10,634 nt of DNA from Betaproteobacteria bacterium (GTDB lineage Bacteria; Pseudomonadota; Gammaproteobacteria; Burkholderiales; SG8-41). The stretch is from positions 1 to 10,634 of the forward strand of contig JAQGNC010000436.1 in the NCBI GenBank assembly GCA_028292065.1. The letters are read 5' to 3'. Position numbers and translations under genes: made by a program. Shown here in pieces: positions 1 to 5,485 of this stretch. The notes below the pieces were generated by a model, which saw only the letters and a program-made list of their open reading frames with translations, did not search any database and was not told where the DNA came from. The stretch's first letter is position 1, and each line of letters begins with the position of its first letter.

Positions 1-19
1 GGGCTCCCCACATCAAACC

Positions 20-53
20 CGGGTCAGACCCCAAAAAACCGGGGTCTGACCCC
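20..53. repeat. Inverted pair of GGGGTC-N-GACCCC palindromes, left cluster
   Basis: Two copies of a 13-nt hyphenated palindrome lie in opposite orientation. Positions 21-32 read GGGTCAGACCCC (the first G of the full unit is replaced by C20), and 41-53 read GGGGTCTGACCCC. They are separated by AAAAAACC, so 21-32 can pair with 41-52 as a 12-bp hairpin with an 8-nt loop. Each unit is also palindromic within itself. The same unit recurs three times near 2841-2892. This is a REP-like dispersed intergenic repeat by appearance; its mobiliser, if any, is not in the window. Confidence 0.85.
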
Positions 54-113
54 CCACTCGCTCCCATAGTGTCCGCTCCCGTACACGACTTCCCGCGCAA
101 CCTCCTGCCGGGC

Positions 114-142
114 TTGTACTTTTTCACGGCATAACTTATGCT
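114..142 (+). promoter_or_regulatory. Candidate sigma-70 promoter for the 55-aa membrane protein gene
   Basis: TTGTAC at 114-119 (3 of 6 to TTGACA) and TATGCT at 137-142 (4 of 6 to TATAAT) are separated by exactly 17 nt. They lie about 35 nt upstream of a strong ribosome binding site and start codon. A perfect dyad, ACTTAT (134-139) and ATAAGT (149-154) with a 9-nt gap, overlaps the -10 and the expected start point and could be an operator. This is a prediction by eye only. Confidence 0.4.
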
Positions 143-167
143 CTTGTGATAAGTGACCCGACCTCAT

Positions 168-174
168 GGAGGAG
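168..174 (+). promoter_or_regulatory. Strong Shine-Dalgarno that fixes the small ORF start
   Basis: GGAGGAG lies just upstream of the ATG at 178, with GGAGG five bases from the start codon. A ribosome binding site this strong is the main argument that the short reading frame 178-345 is translated. Confidence 0.65.
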
Positions 175-177
175 ACC

Positions 178-345
178 ATGTTCGGTACTTGGGACCGCTT
201 TCCCGCAGCTACAGGCAGGCGCCACCGCGATAGTGCGCGGCGCCACGACGATCCGTTCGACAGATTCCTCGTCAGCGTCGATCGCCTGATCTATTTGACC
301 TCGGCAGGCCTCGCCGTGTGCCTGATTGCGATCGTCATGCAGTAG
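178..345 (+). CDS. Small single-span membrane protein, 55 aa, unknown function
   Basis: A short ATG-to-TAG frame of 55 codons. Three things support it: the GGAGGAG ribosome binding site at the right distance, a plausible promoter, and a coherent protein architecture. Residues 1-36 are polar and rich in Arg, His and Asp (RRHRDSARRHDD lies in the middle). Residues about 37-54 are a hydrophobic helix (LTSAGLAVCLIAIVMQ) that ends the protein. The positive N-terminal half suggests it stays in the cytoplasm with the C-terminus out or buried. I do not recognise the family. The next gene starts 143 nt downstream on the same strand, so co-transcription with the Bug-type binding protein is possible but not shown. 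It is too short for most gene callers. Confidence 0.6.
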   Translation: MFGTWDRFPAATGRRHRDSARRHDDPFDRFLVSVDRLIYLTSAGLAVCLIAIVMQ

Positions 346-488
346 CGACTTCTCTGCCGGCCGTTGCCTGACGGTTCGGCCCCTTGCAAGCGCGTGCCGG
401 CTGGACCGGCCGCTCGACCTCCCTTACGCTACATGGGCGCCAAGCCGGCCCTGGAGCCGTTTGCAGCGCGCAAACCGGGAGGGACACC

Positions 489-1454
489 ATGCGAGCAGCG
501 GCTTGGGCGATCGCAATCGTGGCGACCGCATCGGTCAGCCTTTCGTGCAGCGCCGCAACGGCGTATCCGACCAAACCGATCCGCGTGCTCGCCGGCGGCG
601 CCGCGGGCGGCCCGATCGACATCATGGCGCGAGTCGTCATGCAAAAGCTCGCCGAGCAGGCGGGCCAGCCGATCGTCATCGACAACCGCGGCGGCGCGGG
701 CGGGACGATCGCCACGCGCCTCGCGGCACAGGCGAGCGCCGACGGTTATACCCTGCTGTGCAACAGCAGCCAGTTCGCGGTTGCGCCGAGCCTGTATCGC
801 CAGGCCGGCTACGACCCGTTCAAGGATTTCGCGCCGATCATCAATGCGGGGACGAGCCCCAACATGATCTTCGCGCATCCGTCGGTCGCGGCGACGACGC
901 TCCCCGAGCTGCTGGCGCTCGGGAAAACGAGAAAGCTCGTCTACGGCTCGGCCGGCACCGGCAGCACGCCCCATCTCACCGGTGAGCGGCTGCTCAAGCT
1001 CATGGCCCGGCTCGAAGTGACGCACATCCCCTACAGCAGCGCGGCCCCCGCGGTACAGGCCGTCGCGGGCGGCCAGGTGCCGGTGGGCATCACCGCGATG
1101 CCGCCGACGGTCGAGCTCATCAAGGCGGGGAAGCTGCGCGGCATCGCGGTGACGAGCCTCGCACGCATGCCTTCGCTGCCGGATATCGGCACCGTCGCCG
1201 AAGCGGGATTCCCGGGATACGAGGACTACACCTGGATCGCGTTCTTCGCGCCCGCCGGCACGCCGAAGCGCATCGTCGATCAGCTCAACCGGCAGATCGC
1301 TTCGATCCTGCAACTCCCCGACACGAAGAAGCGCCTCGGCGCGCTGGGCTTCGATGCGGTGGAAAACACGCCCGAGCAGTTCACCACGTACATCAGCGTC
1401 GAAGTCGCGAAGTGGGCGAAAGTGATCAAGGAGTCAGGCGCGCGCGCGGATTAG
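489..1454 (+). CDS. Bug/TctC-family periplasmic tripartite tricarboxylate-type binding protein
   Basis: A 321-aa secreted solute-binding protein of the Bug (TctC) family, whose members bind small carboxylates in the periplasm for tripartite tricarboxylate transporters or sensing. An in-frame ATG exists at 384, but 489 is preferred. GGGAGGG (477-483) precedes it, and translation then opens with a signal peptide: basic start, hydrophobic residues 6-18, likely cleavage after ATA25. Cys20 has no proper lipobox. The mature protein begins YPTKPIRV, as is usual. The first ligand loop is GGAAGGPIDIMAR (Asp44), instead of the common PFPPGGxxDxxAR. Other family blocks are VIDNRGGAGG, ADGYTLL, HIPYSSAAPAVQAVAGGQV and FFAPAGTPKRIVDQLN. 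Length is typical. No TctA or TctB membrane partner is present, which is normal for orphan Bug genes. It is convergent with the CoA-transferase gene. The ligand cannot be predicted. Confidence 0.9.
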   Translation: MRAAAWAIAIVATASVSLSCSAATAYPTKPIRVLAGGAAGGPIDIMARVVMQKLAEQAGQPIVIDNRGGAGGTIATRLAAQASADGYTLLCNSSQFAVAPSLYRQAGYDPFKDFAPIINAGTSPNMIFAHPSVAATTLPELLALGKTRKLVYGSAGTGSTPHLTGERLLKLMARLEVTHIPYSSAAPAVQAVAGGQVPVGITAMPPTVELIKAGKLRGIAVTSLARMPSLPDIGTVAEAGFPGYEDYTWIAFFAPAGTPKRIVDQLNRQIASILQLPDTKKRLGALGFDAVENTPEQFTTYISVEVAKWAKVIKESGARAD

Positions 1455-1457
1455 CAC

Positions 1458-1484
1458 GGAAATCGGGGACACACCCCGATTTCC
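1458..1484. repeat. Perfect 11-bp inverted repeat at convergent 3' ends
   Basis: GGAAATCGGGG (1458-1468) and CCCCGATTTCC (1474-1484) flank the 5-nt loop ACACA. The hairpin starts 3 nt after the Bug stop codon. No T-run follows on either strand, so it is not a classic intrinsic terminator. It may still block RNA decay or act as a REP-type element. The 10-bp palindrome TGCACGTGCA (1485-1494) follows directly. Confidence 0.85.
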
Positions 1485-1494
1485 TGCACGTGCA

Positions 1495-1556
1495 AATCGG
1501 CGCCTGTCCTCGATTATTGTGTCCCTCGCCCCGTGTGCGGGCAGAGAGCGCCGGGC
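1495..1556. repeat. Degenerate second copy of the AATCGGGG repeat and a GC hairpin
   Basis: AATCGG near 1495 and CCTCGATT ending near 1516 form an imperfect inverted repeat related to the perfect one at 1458-1484, with TGTCC shared inside it. It is followed by CCCG-TGTG-CGGG, a small hairpin around 1531-1542. Together with 1458-1494 this fills the gap between two convergent genes with stacked repeat remnants. No reading frame is convincing here. Confidence 0.45.
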
Positions 1557-1571
1557 TGAGGGGCGCGGCTT

Positions 1572-2762
1572 TTAGATCGCGCCGACGCCGCGCAAGCGCT
1601 CGATCTCCGCCTTCGAGTACCCGAGCCACGTCAGCACTTCGTCGCTGTGCTCGCCGGCTTCGGGCGTGGGCAGGCGGATCTCCTTCTTCACGCCGAGGAA
1701 ATTGAGCGGCGAGCCGACCACTTTCGTTTCACCGAGGGCGCCGCTCTTGAGCGACGCGGCGAGACCCAGGTGCTGCACCTGCGGATCGGCGAAGACCTTG
1801 TCGATCGTGTTGATCGGACCCGCCGGGATCCCGGCCTCGTCGAGCTTTTCCACCCAGTGCGCCGAGGGCTTCGTCATGAGCACTTCGGAGAGCGCGGCGT
1901 TGAACGCCGGGCGGTTCGCGGTGCGATCGGTCAGCTTGCCGAACTGCGGATGGGTGAGCCACTCGGGCTTTTCGCAGACCTCGCACAGGCGTTCGAAAAG
2001 ACGCCCCGAGCTCGCTGCGAGATTGATGAAGCCGTCCGCGGTCGGGTACACGCTGCTCGGGGTCATCGTCGGATGATCGTTACCGGTCTGCCCCGCGACT
2101 TCGCCTTTCATGAGATAGCGCGACGCCTGGAAGTCGAGCAGGAAGACCTGGGTCTCCAGCAGGCTCGTGTATACCCAGCGCCCCTGACCGGTCGTGTTGC
2201 GCTCGAAGAGCGCCATCATGATCGAGAGCGCGAGCAGGCTGCCTGCGACGAGGTCGTTGATCGGGATGCCGACTCGCAGCGGGCCGTTGCCCGGGATGCC
2301 GGTGATCGACATGAGACCGCCCATGCCCTGCGCGATCTGGTCGACCCCGCCTTTGGTTGCGTAAGGACCGTCCTGCCCGAAACCGCTGATGCTGCCCATC
2401 ACGATCTTCGGGTTGATCGCCTTCAACTCGTCGTAGGTCATCTTCAGACGGCCTTTGACCTGCGGGCGCATGTTCTCGACGACCACGTCGGCGCGCTCGA
2501 CGAGCTTCTTGAACACCGCGTAGCCGTCGGGCGACTTGAGGTCGAGCTGGATCGCGCGCTTGTTGCGGTGAAGGTTCTGGAAATCGCTTCCGTGGCGGCG
2601 CCCGACGACGTCCTCGCCCGCGGGCACCGGAGGCTCGATCCTGATGACGTTCGCGCCCCAGTCGGCGAGATGCCGCGAGCATGTGGGACCCGCGCGCGCG
2701 AGCGTGAGATCGAGAACCACAATATCGGAAAGCGGAAGCTTGTTGCCGTTCGTTTGCTGCAT
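1572..2762 (-). CDS. CaiB/BaiF-type class III acyl-CoA transferase
   Basis: A 396-aa enzyme of the class III CoA-transferase family (formyl-CoA transferase, CaiB, BaiF), which moves CoA between carboxylic acids in the cytoplasm through an aspartyl-CoA intermediate. Visible blocks are VLDLTLARAGPTCSRHLADW (17-36), GANVIRIEPP (36-45), RNKRAIQLDLKSPDG (66-80), VVENMRP (94-100), GSISGFGQDGPY (123-134) and VGIPINDLVAG (164-174). Asp170 in the last block sits where the catalytic Asp169 of formyl-CoA transferase lies. The C-terminal part has AGIPAGPINTIDKVFADPQV, also typical. The start has only a weak GGGGTG upstream, but the protein begins correctly for the family. A TATAAT box lies about 35 nt upstream. 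The substrate is unknown. Its pairing with a Bug binding protein, seen often in betaproteobacteria, suggests uptake and CoA activation of an organic acid. Confidence 0.92.
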   Translation of the reverse strand: MQQTNGNKLPLSDIVVLDLTLARAGPTCSRHLADWGANVIRIEPPVPAGEDVVGRRHGSDFQNLHRNKRAIQLDLKSPDGYAVFKKLVERADVVVENMRPQVKGRLKMTYDELKAINPKIVMGSISGFGQDGPYATKGGVDQIAQGMGGLMSITGIPGNGPLRVGIPINDLVAGSLLALSIMMALFERNTTGQGRWVYTSLLETQVFLLDFQASRYLMKGEVAGQTGNDHPTMTPSSVYPTADGFINLAASSGRLFERLCEVCEKPEWLTHPQFGKLTDRTANRPAFNAALSEVLMTKPSAHWVEKLDEAGIPAGPINTIDKVFADPQVQHLGLAASLKSGALGETKVVGSPLNFLGVKKEIRLPTPEAGEHSDEVLTWLGYSKAEIERLRGVGAI

Positions 2763-2797
2763 CGTGCACCCCGGAGGTTTTTTTGGCCTGATCGGTA

Positions 2798-2803
2798 ATT
2801 ATA
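2798..2803 (-). promoter_or_regulatory. Candidate -10 box for the CoA-transferase gene
   Basis: Read on the minus strand, 2803 to 2798 is a perfect TATAAT, set in an AT patch unusual for this DNA. It lies about 35 nt upstream of the CoA-transferase start. No good -35 hexamer is found 16-18 nt further upstream (GGAAGG at 17 nt), so activity may need an activator. Confidence 0.4.
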
Positions 2804-2838
2804 ACCGCGGCATCACACCGCCTTCCGTTGATTATTCC

Positions 2839-2894
2839 CCGGGGTCTGACCCCGGCTTGGGGTCTGACCCCGGCTTGTTGGGGTCAGACCCCGG
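2839..2894. repeat. Triple GGGGTC-N-GACCCC palindrome array, right cluster
   Basis: Three units: GGGGTCTGACCCC at 2841-2853 and 2859-2871, then the reverse complement GGGGTCAGACCCC at 2880-2892. The first two belong to an exact tandem 18-mer (2841-2858 and 2859-2876, each ending GGCTT). Positions 2839-2853 can pair with 2880-2894 as a perfect 15-bp stem. The array lies between the CoA-transferase promoter region and the end of the GIY-YIG-like gene. It matches the inverted pair at 20-53. The unit has the look of a REP-like mobile palindrome, though no transposase is nearby. Confidence 0.9.
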
Positions 2895-2912
2895 TTTGGT
2901 CCGAGGCTTCCC

Positions 2913-3245
2913 TCACGCCTGCCACACCCCATACCCCGCCTCCCGCAGCGCGATCGCGAGCTCGACCTCCATCTCCTTCGCGGCCTCGTACGGCATCGGG
3001 TTGTAGCACTCGTAAAGCTCGGGCACGAGCTTGAGACCATACCGCTCCACGAAGCGGTTCGAGCGGATCCCCGCCTTGTGCTTGTCGAAGCGATCGTCAG
3101 GATTGAGCCCCGTCATGCCGACGTAGACGCAAGGCCTGGCCGGATCGTAGTCCGGATTGCAGCGCTTGAATTTGGACTCGAACAGCACGTCCTTCGACAG
3201 CAGGACGACGTAGACGTGGTGGTGATGTCGTGTGGGCCGTGCCAT
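2913..3245 (-). CDS. Small GIY-YIG-like nuclease-fold protein
   Basis: A 110-aa protein resembling compact GIY-YIG domain proteins. VYVV (11-14) fits the first strand (GIY). VYVGMTGLNPDDRFDKHKAG (40-59) fits the second strand (YIG) and the helix with the catalytic-type Arg52 and His56. Glu91 or Glu93 in a later helix could be the metal-binding Glu. Between the two strands lies a spacer of about 26 residues, longer than the usual ten or so. Four His residues (7-10) precede the first strand. There is no extra DNA-binding domain. Function is unknown: the domain is found in repair nucleases, homing nucleases and many uncharacterised proteins. The start codon has no clear Shine-Dalgarno, and no promoter stands out in the 92-nt gap upstream, so it may be read through from the operon before it. 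Confidence 0.7.
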   Translation of the reverse strand: MARPTRHHHHVYVVLLSKDVLFESKFKRCNPDYDPARPCVYVGMTGLNPDDRFDKHKAGIRSNRFVERYGLKLVPELYECYNPMPYEAAKEMEVELAIALREAGYGVWQA

Positions 3246-3282
3246 CGGAAGATGCTGTTTCGAAAAGCTGGAATTTCAGCGT

Positions 3283-3333
3283 CCTGCGTAGCGCAGGCGC
3301 CCCGCCTGCAGCACGCGCGGCCGTGAGCCGCGC
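3283..3333 (-). terminator. Two GC-rich hairpins after the six-gene operon
   Basis: Just past the DUF952 stop codon, 3315-3321 (GCGCGGC) pairs with 3327-3333 around a 5-nt loop, and 3293-3299 (GCAGGCG) pairs with 3303-3309 around CCC. An alternative stem, CCTGCG (3283-3288) with CGCAGG (3292-3297), competes with the second. No T-run follows, so a Rho-independent terminator is uncertain. The element may instead be a dispersed repeat or a stabiliser of the upstream mRNA. Confidence 0.4.
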
Positions 3334-3337
3334 CGGT

Positions 3338-3652
3338 TTACCTGGCGCCTGGGGCGGAAGTCCCGACTACCGCGCTCATCGGCAGCGCCCCGTACAGATG
3401 CGGAAACAAAGCCCCGCCGCGCGAAGGCTCCCAGCGCAGGGCGTCACCCAGCGCCGCCGCATCCACTTCGAGCACGACGAGGTTCTCCTCGCCTGCGAAA
3501 TGACGCTCGATCGTGCCCTCGAGCTGCTCGGCGGTGGAGAAGTGGATGAAGCCGTCACGCGCGTCGTCAGGCGAGCCCGCAAACGAACCGCTCGCCTGCG
3601 CCTGGCTCCACTGCGCGCCGCGCAACACCTTGTAGATTTTCGACGGCCTCAT
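3338..3652 (-). CDS. DUF952 family protein
   Basis: A 104-aa protein covering the whole DUF952 domain. It has IYKVL near the start (6-10), DGFIHFSTAEQ (33-43), HFAG (51-54), LVVLEVD (58-64) and LRWEPSRGGALFPHLYG (72-88), all in the usual order, and ends soon after. DUF952 proteins are small cytoplasmic proteins of unknown function. As I recall, they have been linked by sequence comparison to the ADP-ribosyltransferase fold; no activity can be read from the sequence. Its ATG shares one base with the TGA of the preceding gene (TGATG), so its translation is probably coupled to that gene. It is the last gene of the glycosyltransferase operon. Confidence 0.88.
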   Translation of the reverse strand: MRPSKIYKVLRGAQWSQAQASGSFAGSPDDARDGFIHFSTAEQLEGTIERHFAGEENLVVLEVDAAALGDALRWEPSRGGALFPHLYGALPMSAVVGTSAPGAR

Positions 3653-4308
3653 CAGATGCAGATGTACTTGTCCCTGAACGCGAGAAAGTGCTCGCGCAGC
3701 GCCGCATCGTCCGCGGTCGCTTCGAGTATGCGCTCGACGAGGTATTCCAGGTACAGGATGGCGACACGAGGCGCGAGGGTCCTGGAGACGATGTGCTTGA
3801 TCTCCTCCTCGGCGTCCTTCAGACCTTCGTTCGCCTTCGGGTAGATGAACACCATGCCGCTGTCAGGGTAACGGCCGAGATAGGAGAGCTTGCGCATCAC
3901 TTCCTCGTTGCCGAAGAACTTCGCGGGCTCGAGCCACTTCGCGTCGACGTGCTCTCGCAGGTGCGGCCGATAGCGGCGCTCGAGCGCGTCGCGGTGGCGC
4001 TCGTCATCCTCGCAGACACCGAAGCCGCTCTCCGCAAGCTTCACGTCGAAGAAGATCCTCATTCCGCTATCGGCTTCCATGTAAAAGACGAAGCGGGTGT
4101 TCTCATCCGAGTCGAACACCTTTTCGAATTCGCCGCGGTACTCGGCACCGCTCACGCCGAGCACCTTCAGGAGCCACGGGTCCACGCGCCCTTCGTTGAG
4201 GAACGGCGTGAACAGGTCGAACGCCATCGCGCGGGTCGGGTCGGGATGGTTGTAAGCGGCGAGCTGCGCGAGGAGTTTTTGAGAGTAGGTGCGTTCCATA
4301 CGGTTCAT
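3652..4308 (-). CDS. PGN_0703-like putative PD-(D/E)XK endonuclease, orphan
   Basis: A 218-aa protein. The frame stays open upstream to 4557, but that part (rich in Arg and His) is the shadow of the glycosyltransferase gene. ATG 4308 overlaps the upstream TGA as ATGA, and homology-like sequence begins there; ATG 4299 is a second option. The core FYMEADSGMRIFFDVKLAES (75-94), followed by FG and a conserved-looking acidic stretch EDDERH (100-105), resembles PGN_0703 family putative restriction endonucleases. The PD-(D/E)XK-type residues would be Glu78 or Asp80 and Asp88-Val-Lys90. The later part contains YPDSGMVFIYPKANEG and a helical C-terminus. No methyltransferase or specificity gene is nearby, so a restriction role is doubtful. 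The family assignment is from memory of motifs and is moderately sure. It could equally be an inactive nuclease fold. Confidence 0.6.
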   Translation of the reverse strand: MNRMERTYSQKLLAQLAAYNHPDPTRAMAFDLFTPFLNEGRVDPWLLKVLGVSGAEYRGEFEKVFDSDENTRFVFYMEADSGMRIFFDVKLAESGFGVCEDDERHRDALERRYRPHLREHVDAKWLEPAKFFGNEEVMRKLSYLGRYPDSGMVFIYPKANEGLKDAEEEIKHIVSRTLAPRVAILYLEYLVERILEATADDAALREHFLAFRDKYICI

Positions 4309-5465
4309 CCGCGCGGTTTGACCTGCGTGCGAATCCGCTCTCCAAGCCGGCGCACGACCCGCGAGACCCGGGTGAAGGCTTGGGTGATGATGCCCTGCCC
4401 GCCGGCACTGATGAACAAACCCACCGCAAGCAGGAAGATGAGCGGCTTGTAATTGCCGAGCCCGGCGTTCCAGTCGATGAAAAGGTGCAAACCGCTTTTC
4501 TCGACGACCAGGAAGGCGGTTGCGGCGACGGTATAGACGGCGTAGCCCCAATTCCACAGCACCGCGATCGACGGGGTGCAGATCGCCAGGTATTGATTCG
4601 CGAGCGCCGAGGAGAATACGACCAGCGCTATCAGATAGAAATGAAGGCTCTCGAGCGCACTCTTTTTCCTCCAGTAAAACCCGAGAACGAACAGCGCGCC
4701 TGCGAACAACATGAACTTGGGCACGACCGAAAGCACGGCGTCGGGCAGGAAGATCGACCAGAGAGGGGCGTTATCGAACGATCGGTAGCCGAAGACGTTC
4801 TTGGCTATTCCCTCGATCCCGGGAAGGTAGAACAGGAAACCGCCCACGAATACGAGATAGGGAATCAGGATCACCGCGCTCTTTGCGCGCCAGCCACGCT
4901 CCTTGAAGGCGAGCCAGAACGGGAACATGAACAGTATGTGCTTCACGGACAACGACAGCCCGAGGCCGACCAGAGCGAGTGCCCTGACGCCTCGGCCGCG
5001 AGCGTCGCCGTAGGAAGCCGCGGCCAGCAGCCCGAGCAGCACTGCCAGGTTGTCGAACTGACTGTGGTACCCGGTAATGATGATCGAGATCGGATTCAGG
5101 AAAAACAGCGCTGCGACGGCGAGCGAATAGCGACGCAACAAAAAAACGAACAATCCCACGTCGACGACGGTAAGAAACGTCGCGACCTTCCACCTCAGCG
5201 CGTTGCCATCGCCAAACCACGGGAGCAGATCGAGCCCGTGCAGGATGTGGAACCAGACCGGACCGTAGTTGTAGCGAGTCGTGCCGTTGTAAACATTTCC
5301 GCCGGCGGCAACGATGTCCGCAACGATCCGGTAGGAGTCGACGTCGTAGTTATGGCCGCGCAGCGGCGCGAGCAGACGCAACGCCACGCCCAGAATGATG
5401 ACGACCCAGACGAGCAGCGGCGCCGCAGGCCAGCTTTCGAAGGCTGCGAGCGTCGCATTCCGCAT
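4305..5465 (-). CDS. GT-C type integral-membrane glycosyltransferase
   Basis: A 386-aa protein with about nine or ten hydrophobic spans. TM1 is at about 16-34. The first extracytoplasmic loop then carries HNYDVDSYR, with Asp41-Val-Asp43, the acidic motif expected in GT-C enzymes that use polyprenyl-phosphate sugars at the periplasmic face. RYNYGPVWF, NPISIIITGYHSQFDNLAVL and SVKHILFMFPFW resemble ALG6/PIG-M/DUF2029-type mannosyl- and glucosyltransferases. The frame is open to 6107, but the upstream part lies inside the oxidoreductase gene. ATG 5465 is 20 nt after that gene's stop and just before the first span. A recognisable Shine-Dalgarno is lacking, so reinitiation after the upstream stop is likely. 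The natural role would be to transfer a sugar from the lipid carrier made by the first gene of the operon. Acceptor and sugar are unknown. Confidence 0.82.
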   Translation of the reverse strand: MRNATLAAFESWPAAPLLVWVVIILGVALRLLAPLRGHNYDVDSYRIVADIVAAGGNVYNGTTRYNYGPVWFHILHGLDLLPWFGDGNALRWKVATFLTVVDVGLFVFLLRRYSLAVAALFFLNPISIIITGYHSQFDNLAVLLGLLAAASYGDARGRGVRALALVGLGLSLSVKHILFMFPFWLAFKERGWRAKSAVILIPYLVFVGGFLFYLPGIEGIAKNVFGYRSFDNAPLWSIFLPDAVLSVVPKFMLFAGALFVLGFYWRKKSALESLHFYLIALVVFSSALANQYLAICTPSIAVLWNWGYAVYTVAATAFLVVEKSGLHLFIDWNAGLGNYKPLIFLLAVGLFISAGGQGIITQAFTRVSRVVRRLGERIRTQVKPRG

Positions 5466-5485
5466 TCGGCTATGGAGCTCGCGGA

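Noticed and set aside
384..488. 35-residue extension of the Bug protein
   Set aside because: It would bury the signal peptide, and a good ribosome binding site stands before ATG 489.
346..488. Promoter for the Bug gene (TGGACC at 402, TACGCT at 425, 17-nt spacing)
   Set aside because: Only 4 of 6 and 3 of 6 matches, at a level expected by chance; not strong enough to list as a feature.
429..1313. Long minus-strand open frame (294 codons) opposite the Bug gene
   Set aside because: The product is rich in Arg, Asp and His with no domain. It is the antisense shadow of a well-supported gene in GC-rich DNA.
1647..2798. Plus-strand open frame (383 codons) opposite the CoA-transferase gene
   Set aside because: Low-complexity Arg/Asp/Glu/His composition, no motif, and fully covered by a clear family member on the other strand.
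2841..2892. CRISPR-like array
   Set aside because: Units are only 13 nt, palindromic, spaced by 5 to 8 nt and not all in one orientation; spacers are absent and no cas gene is near.
4309..4557. Upstream extension of the nuclease-like gene
   Set aside because: The 83 extra residues are Arg/His-rich and out of frame inside the GT-C gene; the ATGA overlap marks the start at 4308.
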